DNA of 64,000 nucleotides. Origin: Paenimyroides baculatum (lineage in GTDB: Bacteria > Bacteroidota > Bacteroidia > Flavobacteriales > Flavobacteriaceae). Position numbers and translations under genes: made by a program. Where the stretch lies: assembly GCF_008629655.1 (NCBI RefSeq), contig NZ_VWSG01000005.1, forward strand, positions 124,001 to 188,000, in the 5' to 3' direction. This document shows, piece after piece, positions 48,514 to 58,659 of this stretch. Every line of letters begins with the position of its first letter. Positions within the stretch are counted from its first letter, which is position 1. The notes under the pieces were generated by a model. That model did not search any database. It was not told where the DNA came from and saw only the letters and a list, made by a program, of their open reading frames with translations.

Positions 48514-48541
48514 ATAAAAAGCCCTTTTCAGAGCTTTTTGG
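48514..48541 (-). terminator. Terminator hairpin after the 39-residue gene
   Basis: Minus strand AAAAAGCTCT/AGGGCTTTTT (one U-G pair) with a GAAA loop, directly before the GreA-like start. Confidence 0.7.
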
Positions 48542-48566
48542 TTTGTTATTATTTATACTTTTTTTA

Positions 48567-48686
48567 TTACATAAACTTCCCTAATATCCAGTATAAAATA
48601 ATAAATACAATAATGGTTCCAAAGCAGCCAAAACCGGCTTTCTTTGCGCCCCAACCAGCTAACAGCGCTCTTAATAAATCTTTCAT
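48567..48686 (-). CDS. 39-residue membrane protein
   Basis: A short frame of 40 codons (ATG 48686, TAA 48567-48569). It reads MKDLLRALLAGWGAKKAGFG, then CFGTIIVFIILYWILGKFM: a positively charged amphipathic start, a GWGAKK turn, and one membrane helix. It is bounded by a terminator at 48514-48541, and the coding bias and lack of internal stops support a real gene. I recognise similar small proteins in flavobacterial genomes, but no function. It lies between mazG and the GreA-like gene. Confidence 0.7.
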   Translation of the reverse strand: MKDLLRALLAGWGAKKAGFGCFGTIIVFIILYWILGKFM

Positions 48687-48717
48687 AGCTTAAATTTTAT
48701 TTAAATATATGAAATTT

Positions 48718-49500
48718 TTATTGCGATTCAAACTTTTTTACTTCGTTCCAATAAACATCTAATTCTTTTAAAGGTAGGTCGCCAATTGTTTTAGAATCCT
48801 GCTTTATTAATTCTTCCATTCTGGTAAATCGGCGAATAAATTTCTGATTGGTTTTATTCAACGCCTCTTCCGGATTGATATTACAAAAACGAGCGTAATT
48901 AATCAGTGCAAATAATACATCGCCAAATTCCTGTTCCTGTCTTTCGAAATCGTTATTAGCAACTTCAACCTTGAACTCATTCAGTTCTTCTTCAACCTTT
49001 GCCCAAACATCTTCTTTATTATCCCAATCGAAACCTACACCTTTTACTTTATCCTGTATACGGAATGCTTTAATTATTGCCGGAAGCGATTTTGGAACGC
49101 CACTTAAAACAGATTTGTTGCCTTCTTTCAACTTTAATTTTTCCCAATTCTCCAGAACAGCTTTTTCATCTTCGGCAACGGCATCTCCATAAATATGGGG
49201 ATGTCTGCTGATTAATTTTTCGCTGATTCCCTTACACACCGCTTCAATATCAAACGAATTTGTTTCACTGCCAATTTTAGAATAAAAAACAATGTGAAGT
49301 AAAAGATCGCCTAATTCCTTTTTAATTTCGGTTGTATCGTTATCGGTAATAGCATCGTTCAATTCATAAACTTCTTCAATAGTCAAATGCTTTAACGATT
49401 GAAAGGTCTGTTTTTGATCCCACGGACATTTTTCACGCAAATCGTCCATTATATCTAACAATTCTTCGAATGCTTTTAATTGTGCTGCTCTGTTGTTCAT
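48718..49500 (-). CDS. mazG: Nucleoside triphosphate pyrophosphohydrolase MazG
   Basis: Hydrolyses (d)NTPs to NMP and PPi, a house-cleaning enzyme. A 260-residue protein with two MazG halves: ELLDIMDDLREKCPWDQKQTFQSLKHLTIEEVYELNDAITDNDTTEIKKELGDLLLHIVFYSKIG (residues about 10-75, EExxE and ELGD metal motifs) and DKVKGVGFDWDNKEDVWAKVEEELNEFKVE...QEFGDVLFALINYARF (C-half). Start at ATG 49500 (MNNRAAQLKAFEEL); the upstream ATG at 49527 overlaps the terminator of the DUF5606 gene and adds unrelated residues. Confidence 0.92.
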   Translation of the reverse strand: MNNRAAQLKAFEELLDIMDDLREKCPWDQKQTFQSLKHLTIEEVYELNDAITDNDTTEIKKELGDLLLHIVFYSKIGSETNSFDIEAVCKGISEKLISRHPHIYGDAVAEDEKAVLENWEKLKLKEGNKSVLSGVPKSLPAIIKAFRIQDKVKGVGFDWDNKEDVWAKVEEELNEFKVEVANNDFERQEQEFGDVLFALINYARFCNINPEEALNKTNQKFIRRFTRMEELIKQDSKTIGDLPLKELDVYWNEVKKFESQ

Positions 49501-49511
49501 AATAAAACGGT

Positions 49512-49542
49512 GTAAAAAAACCGGCAAAATAGCCGGTTTAAA
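49512..49542 (-). terminator. Terminator after the DUF5606 gene
   Basis: AAACCGGC/GCCGGTTT stem, 8 bp, with a 6-base loop and a T run on the minus strand, directly after the stop at 49545 and overlapping the mazG leader. Confidence 0.88.
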
Positions 49543-49544
49543 TA

Positions 49545-50069
49545 TTATTCTTTATCTTCTGTTTTCTTTTTTGTTGCGCGCTTTGCTTTTGGCTTTTCTT
49601 CAACAACTTCAGCTTCTACAGTTTCCTGCTCTTCTGTATTGTTATTGATTGTAACTGTACCAGTTGTTGTAACTGACGGTGCTGTTAAAGCTGCAATGTA
49701 ATTAGCTTGCTGTAAAATGTTGTACCAGTTTAATACTTTTTTAATGTCTGATACATAAACGCGGTCACGATCGAAATCTGGAACTACTTCACCGAAATAA
49801 GCCATTAAATCGTTGTTTGTTGCTTTATGATCTAAAGCTGGTCCGTTGTTTTCTTTGGTTGCAATTTTTGCAAAAACTTCGAATAATTTTAATTCTCCTG
49901 TTTCTGTATAGATCGAAATTTCTGATAACAAGCTTACATTGCTGCGTAAACCAACTGTTAATCTTTTTCCGTCAATTAATGATTCTGCAATAAATCCTGA
50001 TCTTGTTTGGATTTTCAATTCGTATAATCCTGGTTTTCCAGATATAGCTAAAACTTTCTCTACGCTCAT
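49545..50069 (-). CDS. DUF5606 family protein
   Basis: A 174-residue flavobacterial protein: an N-terminal domain of about 120 residues (VEKVLAISGKPGLYELKIQTRSGFIAESLIDGKRLTVGLRSNVSLLSEISIYTETGELKLFEVF), then FDRDRVYVSDIKKVLNWYNIL, and a low-complexity acidic/Lys tail (EEQETVEAEVVEEKPKAKRATKKKTEDKE). The family is conserved in this order and usually sits between def and mazG, as here. Function unknown. Confidence 0.8.
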   Translation of the reverse strand: MSVEKVLAISGKPGLYELKIQTRSGFIAESLIDGKRLTVGLRSNVSLLSEISIYTETGELKLFEVFAKIATKENNGPALDHKATNNDLMAYFGEVVPDFDRDRVYVSDIKKVLNWYNILQQANYIAALTAPSVTTTGTVTINNNTEEQETVEAEVVEEKPKAKRATKKKTEDKE

Positions 50070-50123
50070 TATTTTATTTTTTTCAAGGTCACAAATATCC
50101 TAATTTGAATTTAATATCCAAAA

Positions 50124-50711
50124 TTATCTACCTTTTTTGTTTATAAATTTCATTTTGTAATCGGGATAAACTTTCCCTTCCATAATATTCTGTAATCGTT
50201 TGCTGTTTAATTTCTTCTTTAATGTAGAAATTTTATCGGTAAACAACACACCTTCTATATGGTCGTACTCATGCTGAATTACACGCGCTGCGTATCCTGA
50301 AAAATCTTTAACGTGTTTTTCAAAATTCTCGTCGTAATATTCAACGGTGATATTCGGTTTGCGGTACACATCTTCACGAACACCTGGAATACTTAAACAT
50401 CCTTCGTTAAAAGACCATTCTTCGCCTTCTTCCTTCAAAATTTTTGCATTAATAAAGGTACAGCTGAAATTCGATAGAAAATCGCGCTCGCTTTCAGGCA
50501 AATCTTCATCTTCGCCAAAAGGTTTGGTATCTACAACAAATAAACGAACGGGTAAACCTATCTGCGGGGCTGCCAAACCTACGCCATAAGCATTATCCAT
50601 AGTATCGTACATATTGTTAATAAGCTCTTTTAACTGCGGATAATCTTTAGAAATTTCTTCGCATTCTTTACGTAAAACCGGATCGCCGTAACCTACAATA
50701 GGTAAAATCAT
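50124..50711 (-). CDS. def: Peptide deformylase
   Basis: Removes the formyl group from nascent N-terminal Met, a metalloenzyme of the cytoplasm. A 195-residue protein with the three family motifs: GVGLAAPQIGLP, EGCLSIPG (metal-ligand Cys) and QHEYDHIEGVLF (HEYDH, metal ligands and catalytic Glu). I use ATG 50711 (MILPIVGYGDPVLRK, the usual start), since the frame to 50738 reaches into the promoter. Confidence 0.96.
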   Translation of the reverse strand: MILPIVGYGDPVLRKECEEISKDYPQLKELINNMYDTMDNAYGVGLAAPQIGLPVRLFVVDTKPFGEDEDLPESERDFLSNFSCTFINAKILKEEGEEWSFNEGCLSIPGVREDVYRKPNITVEYYDENFEKHVKDFSGYAARVIQHEYDHIEGVLFTDKISTLKKKLNSKRLQNIMEGKVYPDYKMKFINKKGR

Positions 50712-50735
50712 TGTTTCGTATTTTAAATATTGATG

Positions 50736-50743
50736 CAAATTTA
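50736..50743 (-). promoter_or_regulatory. def promoter -7 element
   Basis: Minus strand TAAATTTG, 24 bases before the def ATG at 50711, inside the longer open frame; supports the shorter start. Confidence 0.5.
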
Positions 50744-50824
50744 CAAAATATACTAAAGTTTGCAGCTAATTAATTAACTTTAATGTTTGTATAAGCCCAC
50801 TTTTTATTAAATGATCTTTTTATA

Positions 50825-53023
50825 ATGTTCGATAAATTATTCTTGAAATTTGGTGATAATCAGTTTTATAACGCAATTAAGATTACGTTTACTGCCATTG
50901 TTGCCTTTTTTATTTTTTACAGTTCTGCCGATTTTACCGCAGCTTTTACTGTTACTTTAGGCGCTTTGCTGTGTGCTCCTATTGATATATCGAGCAATTT
51001 TAAGCATAAAATTATAGGTTTGCTGCTGGTTTCGTTCTTAATTCCCATTATTTCATTTTCGTTAACCTACACCTATCCGTACTTTTATATTTTCGCGCCG
51101 CTTTTTTGCGTGCTTGTATTTTTATCGGCATTTATATCGCTTTTTGGTCACAGAGCCAATTTGTTGTCATTTACATTGTTGTTAACGATCAGTTTATCAT
51201 TTATTCATCATGATGAACCTGAAATTTTACTTCAAAACTGTCTGTATTTATTATTAGGTGGATTGTTTTACACATTGATATCGATTGTTTTCTATTTTAT
51301 CAAACCAAACCGATACATAAATCTTGAAGTTGCCGAATGTATTGAAATTACCGGTGAATATTTAGAATTACGTTCGAAATTATGGGTTTTGAATGCCGAT
51401 AGAGAAAAAATCAACAGACAAATGTTGGAGAAGCAAGTCAGGATTAACGAACTGCACGAACATATTCGCGAATACTTGGTTTATAATAAAGCACGCACAT
51501 TAAACTCTAACAACAACAGAAAACTATTGGTTGCATTGTCGTCATTGGTTGATATTTTAGAATTAGCGATGGCAAATACGTTCAATCATAAAGAATTTAT
51601 CGAGTTTTTTAAAGAAGATGGTTCTATTTTAGCCGAATATAAAACGTTGGCAAATAGTTTTTCGATCACTTTAAAAAGTTTGGCTTTTCATATCAAAACA
51701 AATAAAAAGCACCATTCAACCGGAAGTTTGGCTAACGATTTTAAAAAGCTGAAACTGCGAATAAACGATTACGTTAAAAATCAGAATATATCAATTTACG
51801 ATGAAAATGCGGTTAATGTAAACAATTTGCTTTTTTATGCCGATAAACAGATCGAAAAGATAAAAGGCTTGGAACGTGTGTATAAAGAACGTGTAAACGC
51901 CGATGAATTAAGAGGAAAGTATCGTGATTTAGAAAAATTTTTTACACCAGAACATTATCGTTTAAAAACGTTTTTAGATCATTTAAACTTTAAATCGTCC
52001 ACTTTTAGATATGCTTTGCGCATTACCCTAACCATGTTTCTAGGATTGATTGTTGGCAATATTTTTAATTTCGAAAATGCCTATTGGATTTTACTGACCA
52101 TTGTGGTAATTATGCGCCCCGGTTATGGTTTAACAAAACAACGATCTACACATAGGGTTATTGGAACGATTATCGGCGGAATTTTAGGAATTTCGGCGCT
52201 GATTTTAATCGACAGTAATATTGCATTGAGCGTGCTGGCAATTATTTCGATGCTTTTGGGATATTGGTTTTCGGGTATCGATTATAAAGTCGGTGTAACT
52301 TTTGTAACCTTTTACGTGATTTTAATTTACGGATTGCTTACAGATAATGCAGAAACACAACTGGTTTATCGAATTTTAGATACGGTCGTCGGCGCACTTC
52401 TAGCCTTTCTAGCTACCAGATTCGTGTGGCCAACATGGGAACTGAATTCTATGAATATTCATTTGGAAAATTCTTTGAAAGCCATAAAATTGTATATTAT
52501 TGAAGTAAAGTATTATTATATAAAGAAAGGCGAACCCACTACATCTTACAAAATAGCTCGAAAAAATGCGTTTATTGAAGTTGGAAATTTAATGGCAAGT
52601 TTTCAACGAATGATACAGGAACCTAAAGGTAAACAAGTAAACCGAGCAGAATTATACGAATTAACCGTTTTAAATCAAACCTTGGTTTCATCGGCAGCAA
52701 GTATTGGAACGTATATTCAGTTTCACAAAACTACCGAAGCTTCAAAAGCGTTTAAACTGGTTATGGATTACATTAATAATAATTTAAGTCAGTCGTTACA
52801 TAATTTGGATTTTGATGCCGAAATAACGTCTGATATCGAAGAAGATTTTAAAATCAGCATTACCGAATTAAAAGCCATTCGCAGACAAGAAGTTGAAAAG
52901 TTGGATATTAACGAAGCTTCTAAAATTCAAAAATTAGAAGAATCTCAATTAATCATCGACCAATTAATATGGATGAGCAACTTATCAGAAAAAATAGAGA
53001 AAACTACGTTGAAAATGAAGTAA
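50825..53023 (+). CDS. FUSC family inner-membrane protein (YccS-like)
   Basis: A 732-residue protein with two blocks of about six membrane helices: residues 15-155 (FYNAIKITFTAIVAFFIFYSSADFTAAFTVTLGALLCAPIDISSNFK...) and about 395-535 (FRYALRITLTMFLGLIVGNIFNFENAYWILLTIVVIMRPGYGLTKQRSTHRVIGTIIGGILGI), separated and followed by soluble helical domains. The R/K-rich PGYGxTxxRxxxRxxGTxxG motif is diagnostic of FUSC/aromatic-acid exporter proteins. These act as efflux components or regulators; no partner is nearby. It stands alone. Confidence 0.88.
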   Translation: MFDKLFLKFGDNQFYNAIKITFTAIVAFFIFYSSADFTAAFTVTLGALLCAPIDISSNFKHKIIGLLLVSFLIPIISFSLTYTYPYFYIFAPLFCVLVFLSAFISLFGHRANLLSFTLLLTISLSFIHHDEPEILLQNCLYLLLGGLFYTLISIVFYFIKPNRYINLEVAECIEITGEYLELRSKLWVLNADREKINRQMLEKQVRINELHEHIREYLVYNKARTLNSNNNRKLLVALSSLVDILELAMANTFNHKEFIEFFKEDGSILAEYKTLANSFSITLKSLAFHIKTNKKHHSTGSLANDFKKLKLRINDYVKNQNISIYDENAVNVNNLLFYADKQIEKIKGLERVYKERVNADELRGKYRDLEKFFTPEHYRLKTFLDHLNFKSSTFRYALRITLTMFLGLIVGNIFNFENAYWILLTIVVIMRPGYGLTKQRSTHRVIGTIIGGILGISALILIDSNIALSVLAIISMLLGYWFSGIDYKVGVTFVTFYVILIYGLLTDNAETQLVYRILDTVVGALLAFLATRFVWPTWELNSMNIHLENSLKAIKLYIIEVKYYYIKKGEPTTSYKIARKNAFIEVGNLMASFQRMIQEPKGKQVNRAELYELTVLNQTLVSSAASIGTYIQFHKTTEASKAFKLVMDYINNNLSQSLHNLDFDAEITSDIEEDFKISITELKAIRRQEVEKLDINEASKIQKLEESQLIIDQLIWMSNLSEKIEKTTLKMK

Positions 53024-53041
53024 CTATTTAACGGTCTTTAA

Positions 53042-53465
53042 TCAGCCTTTAAAACCAATCTTGTTGTGGTTTCCATCACAAAACGGCTTATTTGCTGATG
53101 CCCCACAACGACACAAAGCCGTATTGTTTTGTTTTTCTTCAATCCGTCCGTCCGGGTAAACAATTGTAATTTTACCACTACAAAGCAACGGGCCATTTTC
53201 CAGCACCGTAACATTAATTACTTGGTTTTCAACACTAAACTACTCTTTTCCATCAACTAAACTATATGATAAAGCGCCACTTGGGCATTGTTTGATATGT
53301 GCAATAATGGTTTCGATAGATTCATTTTCAGGTTTAATCCATGGTTTTTCTTTAGGATTAAATACGGTTGGCAACCCTGTAGCTCCTCGCCAACACTTTG
53401 GCAGAGTGTATGCATTTTTCAGGTTCCCAATTAATTGTTAGTGCTTCTTTTTTATAATGTTTCAT
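53042..53465 (-). pseudogene. Decayed (4Fe-4S)-binding / CDGSH iron-sulfur protein gene
   Basis: Read on the minus strand from ATG 53465, the frame starts MKHYKKEALTINWEPEKCIHSAK, then shifts. Skipping one extra base near 53396 gives CWRGATGLPTVFNPKEKPWIKPE...QCPSGALSYSLVDGKE, the Fer4_19 mono-cluster domain. A TAG at 53240-53242 follows. After that the same frame reads FSVENQVINVTVLENGPLLCSGKITIVYPDGRIEEKQNNTALCRCGASANKPFCDGNHNKIGFKG and ends at TGA 53042. CRCGASxxKPFCDGxH is the CDGSH cluster motif. One insertion and one nonsense (CAG to TAG would be enough) interrupt an otherwise intact gene. Confidence 0.85.
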
Positions 53466-53502
53466 GGTTTTGTATTTTCTAAATTTAACACCCTTAAATA
53501 TA

Positions 53503-53540
53503 ATAAAAAAACAGCTCCGTTTTATGGAACTGTTTTTAAA
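53503..53540 (-). terminator. Terminator after the ABC-F gene
   Basis: AAACAG-C-TCC/GGA-A-CTGTTT stem with one mismatch, T run on the minus strand, 20-50 bases after the stop at 53559. Confidence 0.75.
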
Positions 53541-53558
53541 TAATATTATAAAATGTAA

Positions 53559-55187
<1,629 letters not shown>

Positions 55188-55197
55188 TTATAAGCTG

Positions 55198-55205
55198 CAA
55201 ATTTA
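55198..55205 (-). promoter_or_regulatory. ABC-F gene promoter -7 element
   Basis: Minus strand TAAATTTG, 22 bases before the ATG at 55175; the nearest TTG is only 12 bases upstream. Confidence 0.45.
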
Positions 55206-55335
55206 CGAAAATATATCCAATTAAAGGATCGAATTAAAATTAGTTGGAACAAGCCGCGTGAGTATTTTACTCAACTTTTCATAATTTTTAACTATAAATT
55301 CGTTTTTTCTTAAAATTATATTAAATTTAACTTAA

Positions 55336-55369
55336 TTTGAAATTACAAAATGGTGTTGCCTTAATTTTG
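55336..55369 (+). promoter_or_regulatory. Promoter of the DUF2520-kdsC-like operon
   Basis: TTTG at 55336-55339, 22-base spacer, TAATTTTG at 55362-55369. The ATG follows only 5 bases later (55375), so the mRNA may have almost no leader. Confidence 0.6.
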
Positions 55370-55374
55370 ATGTT

Positions 55375-56127
55375 ATGAAAACAATAAACATAATAGGTTC
55401 TGGTAATGTGGTTCATCATTTGGTGAGGGCTTTAGCCGAATTATCAAATTATAAGATTCAAAATGTTGCGGTTCGTTCTATAGATAAGGTTGGAGATTTT
55501 TTTCCGAAGGATTTAATTGTAACTGCTGTTGAAGATTTAAAAGCGGCTGACATCACTTTGATTTCGGTTACTGATAGTGCCATTGCAGAGGTTTCAGAGA
55601 GAATTTCGTACAAAGATTCATTAGTGGTTCATACATCGGGTACAACAGCATTAGAAGTTTTGAATGATAAAAACCGAAAAGGTGTTTTTTACCCTTTACA
55701 AACATTTTCAAAAAACAAGGAAATCAATTTTAAGGAAGTTCCATTGTGTTTGGAAGCAGAAAATACGGACGATTTAATCAAATTAAAACTATTAGCAGCG
55801 GAATTATCAGAAAAGGTGTTCGAAATATCGTCTGAACAACGAAAAAGTCTGCATGTAGCAGCAGTTTTTGTCAGTAATTTTATCAATCATCTGTATTCAA
55901 TAGGAAATGAAATCTGTCAGGAAAACAACATTCCTTTCGATATTTTAAAACCATTGATTAAGGAAACCGCTGATAAGATCAATTATTTAAATCCGAAAGA
56001 TGCACAAACGGGTCCGGCGGTGAGGTTCGATCAAAAAACAATAAAAGCACATCAGGATTTTTTAAAAAATCAAAACTATAAATCAATCTATAATTTAATT
56101 ACACAAAGCATACAAGAAAATGTCTAA
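55375..56127 (+). CDS. Rossmann-like / DUF2520 domain protein
   Basis: A 250-residue protein with an NAD(P)-binding N-terminal Rossmann domain (INIIGSGNVVHHLVRAL, then LISVTDSAIAEV and VVHTSGTTALEVL) and a C-terminal helical DUF2520 domain (FVSNFINHLYSIGNEICQENNIPFDILKPLIKETADKI, then QTGPAVRFD). Relatives resemble ketopantoate/F420-dependent oxidoreductases. The role is unknown. It heads a five-gene operon with the KdsC-like phosphatase, overlapping it by 8 bases. Confidence 0.8.
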   Translation: MKTINIIGSGNVVHHLVRALAELSNYKIQNVAVRSIDKVGDFFPKDLIVTAVEDLKAADITLISVTDSAIAEVSERISYKDSLVVHTSGTTALEVLNDKNRKGVFYPLQTFSKNKEINFKEVPLCLEAENTDDLIKLKLLAAELSEKVFEISSEQRKSLHVAAVFVSNFINHLYSIGNEICQENNIPFDILKPLIKETADKINYLNPKDAQTGPAVRFDQKTIKAHQDFLKNQNYKSIYNLITQSIQENV

Positions 56128-56647
56128 AAGTTACAAAGAATACCTGAACAACATTAACACGTTTATTTTTGATGTTGACGGCGTATTAACAAACGGAACA
56201 ATACAAGTTACACAAGCAGGAGAATTATTAAGAACCATGAACATTCGCGACGGTTACGCAATGAAAGCAGCAATAGAAAAAGGATACAATGTTTGTGTTA
56301 TTTCGGGCGGATCAAGCGAAGGTGTTAGAGTACGATTAAGAAATTTAGGCATTTACGACATACATTTAGGGGTTATTGATAAAGTAGAAATTTATCAGGA
56401 ATATATTGATGTTAACAACATTAAACCCGAAAACGTTTTATACATGGGCGACGATTTGCCCGATTATTGGGTAATGCAAAAGGTAGGTTTACCCACTTGT
56501 CCGCAAGATGCTGCGCCCGAAATTAAAAAGTTGAGCAAATATATTTCGCACATTAAAGGCGGTGAAGGTGCCGTGCGCGATGTAATTGAGCAAGTTATGA
56601 AGGTTCAAGGGAATTGGCTTGAGCACTTCGAAGCAAAATTCGATTAA
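56120..56647 (+). CDS. KdsC-like HAD-superfamily phosphatase
   Basis: A 175-residue HAD-IIIA phosphatase with motif I FIFDVDGVLTNG, motif II VCVISGGSSEGVRVRLRNLGI, and motif III YMGDDLPDYWVMQKVGLP, followed by CPQDAAPEIKKLSKYISHIKGGEGAVRDVIEQVM. These residues and the length match 3-deoxy-D-manno-octulosonate 8-phosphate phosphatase (KdsC), which makes Kdo for lipid A. Kdo genes are not next to it, so I mark it as KdsC-like. It overlaps the DUF2520 gene. Confidence 0.85.
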   Translation: MSKSYKEYLNNINTFIFDVDGVLTNGTIQVTQAGELLRTMNIRDGYAMKAAIEKGYNVCVISGGSSEGVRVRLRNLGIYDIHLGVIDKVEIYQEYIDVNNIKPENVLYMGDDLPDYWVMQKVGLPTCPQDAAPEIKKLSKYISHIKGGEGAVRDVIEQVMKVQGNWLEHFEAKFD

Positions 56648-56666
56648 CAGTTAAATACATAATCTT

Positions 56667-57560
56667 ATGAATGTTCTAAAGAAAGATCAAGCACAAATGA
56701 TGTTACAAGTTATTGTAGCCGTTTTACTTTTTAGGTTTGTTTTATTTGAATCTTTGATTGATGATTTAGGACTTTCTTTGGTTCATTATTTTGCCTTTTT
56801 AATTGCCATTGGCTTTATTTTATATGGAGGCGTTTTACTGTACAAAATTGTTTTACAGGAAGAGTTTCCCGATAAAAGTATCGAAAAAAGTGTTGAAAAA
56901 GCTTATTACAAATACTTGGGGTTTAATGCCGTTGGTATTGGTATTTCGTTTTTTGCAGCAAGCGATATTGACCGCACCTATTATTTCGGATTTTTTCTGG
57001 GTTTGGCAGCCATTCTATACTTGTATATTACCCAATGGCGCAAAATTTTAGTGTTCGATAATATTGTGTATTCACTAATAATCTCATTTCCGTTTTTTAT
57101 ATTAATTATTATGGATTTAATGCCGTCGTTACAAACAAACGAGGCTTTAGATCCTATGAAAGATCAGCTTTTAAACATCTCATTACAAATATGTATGTTG
57201 CTGTGGCTGCTATATTTCATAAAAACAATTTTGATCGATCTAAAATTTATGGAATTGGATATTAAGCACAAACGCAAATCGCTTGCAACCATTCATGGCA
57301 GAGAAATCGGAGCAAAACGAACAACCGTTTTATCGCTGATTCCTTTAGTGTTAATCATTCTGTTTTGTGTAATTCATTTAAACCTTACCATTTTAATAGG
57401 ATATATTGGTGCATTGGTGGTACTTCCCTATCTGTTTTACCTTGCAAAACTGTGGAATGCCAAAACTACCGAAGATTTTAACCGCATAAACAATATTTTA
57501 AACATAATCATTTGGTTAACTATATTTTCTATTGTAGTTTTATTTTTCAATTTAAAATGA
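56667..57560 (+). CDS. UbiA-like membrane prenyltransferase homologue, degenerate motifs
   Basis: A 297-residue protein with eight or nine hydrophobic helices, the plan of UbiA-family prenyltransferases. The second loop reads IDLKFMELDIKHKRKSLATIHGREIGAK, which aligns with the second Asp-rich motif and the conserved KxTxxxxxG, but with the Asps mostly changed. The first motif (NDxxDxxxD) is missing: that position reads YKIVLQEEFPDKSIEKSVEKAYYKY. Flavobacterial genomes carry a geranylgeranylglycerol-phosphate transferase annotation at this place in the kdsC-like/maf operon. Activity as a prenyltransferase is doubtful. Confidence 0.6.
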   Translation: MNVLKKDQAQMMLQVIVAVLLFRFVLFESLIDDLGLSLVHYFAFLIAIGFILYGGVLLYKIVLQEEFPDKSIEKSVEKAYYKYLGFNAVGIGISFFAASDIDRTYYFGFFLGLAAILYLYITQWRKILVFDNIVYSLIISFPFFILIIMDLMPSLQTNEALDPMKDQLLNISLQICMLLWLLYFIKTILIDLKFMELDIKHKRKSLATIHGREIGAKRTTVLSLIPLVLIILFCVIHLNLTILIGYIGALVVLPYLFYLAKLWNAKTTEDFNRINNILNIIIWLTIFSIVVLFFNLK

Positions 57561-57561
57561 A

Positions 57562-58143
57562 ATGATATTACAAGAAAAATATAACGATTATCAAATAATA
57601 TTAGCATCAAATTCTCCCAGAAGAAAACAGTTTTTAACAGATTTAGGTTTAGCTTTTACCATTAAACCTGCTAACGTAAACGAAGAATATCCTTCCCACT
57701 TAAAGGGCAAGGATATTGCTTTATATATAGCACAGCAAAAAGCATCTGTTTTTAATAATTTAGATACGAATGAGCTTATTATTACCTGTGATACCATTGT
57801 TTGGATTGACGATGTAGCTTTAGGAAAACCCGAAAACAGCGACGATGCAAAACAAATGCTGCAGCAATTATCTGGTAAAACGCATGAGGTTATTAGTGCG
57901 GTTTGCATAAAATCGAACCAAAAAGAACATTTGTTTTACGATGTAACCCAAGTAACATTCAATACATTGAATTCTTTAGATATTGATTATTATGTGGATA
58001 CTTTTAAACCTTTTGATAAAGCAGGATCATATGGAATTCAGGAATGGATTGGTTTAATCGGTATTGAAAAAATCAACGGATCGTACACCAATGTGGTGGG
58101 AATGCCCATGGAAAAACTGTATAACGAATTAATGAAATGGTAA
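57562..58143 (+). CDS. maf: Maf family nucleotide pyrophosphatase
   Basis: A house-cleaning dTTP/UTP pyrophosphatase of 193 residues: IILASNSPRRKQFLTDLGLAF at the N-terminus, ITCDTIVWIDDVALGKPENSDDAKQMLQQLSGKTHEVISAV in the middle, and GSYGIQEWIGLIGIEKINGSYTNVVGMPMEKLYNEL at the C-terminus, the full Maf signature. It begins one base after the UbiA-like stop and its stop overlaps the MscS-like start (TAATG). Confidence 0.93.
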   Translation: MILQEKYNDYQIILASNSPRRKQFLTDLGLAFTIKPANVNEEYPSHLKGKDIALYIAQQKASVFNNLDTNELIITCDTIVWIDDVALGKPENSDDAKQMLQQLSGKTHEVISAVCIKSNQKEHLFYDVTQVTFNTLNSLDIDYYVDTFKPFDKAGSYGIQEWIGLIGIEKINGSYTNVVGMPMEKLYNELMKW

Positions 58144-58649
58144 TGTTTAAAGATTTTCATTTACACGATTATTACGGAAAAATAATAGCGACACTGATTT
58201 TAATCATCGTTATTTATGGTTTAAGGCTGATTATTCGAAAAGTAGTTTTAAAATTCTCTGAATATTCTTCAAAATCTGACAATCGAAGCAAACTAATCAT
58301 TAAGTATTTTAATTCGCTACTTAATATTTTGTTCGTGATTTTTATCATTTTAATGTGGGGAGTTGATACAACACAGCTTTTTGGTTTTGTGGGTGCAGCA
58401 ATTACTTTTATTGGTGTAGCATTTTTTGCACAATGGTCGGTTTTAAGCAACTTTACCGCTGGTGTTATTATGTTTTTTGCCTTTCCTTTTAAAATTGGTG
58501 ACCGTATAAGAATCCAAGATAAAGATTTCCCCATTGAAGCCGAAATTGATGATATTAAAGCATTTCACACCATTTTAATTACAGCCGAAGGCGAACGAAT
58601 TTCGTATCCAAATAATCTATTTTTACAAAAAGCTGTCGTGGTTTTGTAG
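58143..58649 (+). CDS. Short MscS-type mechanosensitive channel protein
   Basis: A 168-residue membrane protein with three helices and the MscS core: VDTTQLFGFVGAAITFIGVAFFAQWSVLSNFTAGVIMFFAFPFKIGDRIRIQDKDFPIEAEIDDIKAFHTILITAEGERISYPNNLFLQKAVVVL. The pore helix 3 and the start of the beta domain are complete, but the large cytoplasmic vestibule of full MscS (about 280 residues) is missing; the protein stops after PNNLFLQKAVV. The length appears natural (the stop follows clear homology). Start at ATG 58143, overlapping the maf TAA. Last gene of the operon. Confidence 0.85.
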   Translation: MFKDFHLHDYYGKIIATLILIIVIYGLRLIIRKVVLKFSEYSSKSDNRSKLIIKYFNSLLNILFVIFIILMWGVDTTQLFGFVGAAITFIGVAFFAQWSVLSNFTAGVIMFFAFPFKIGDRIRIQDKDFPIEAEIDDIKAFHTILITAEGERISYPNNLFLQKAVVVL

Positions 58650-58659
58650 GATTTTATTT

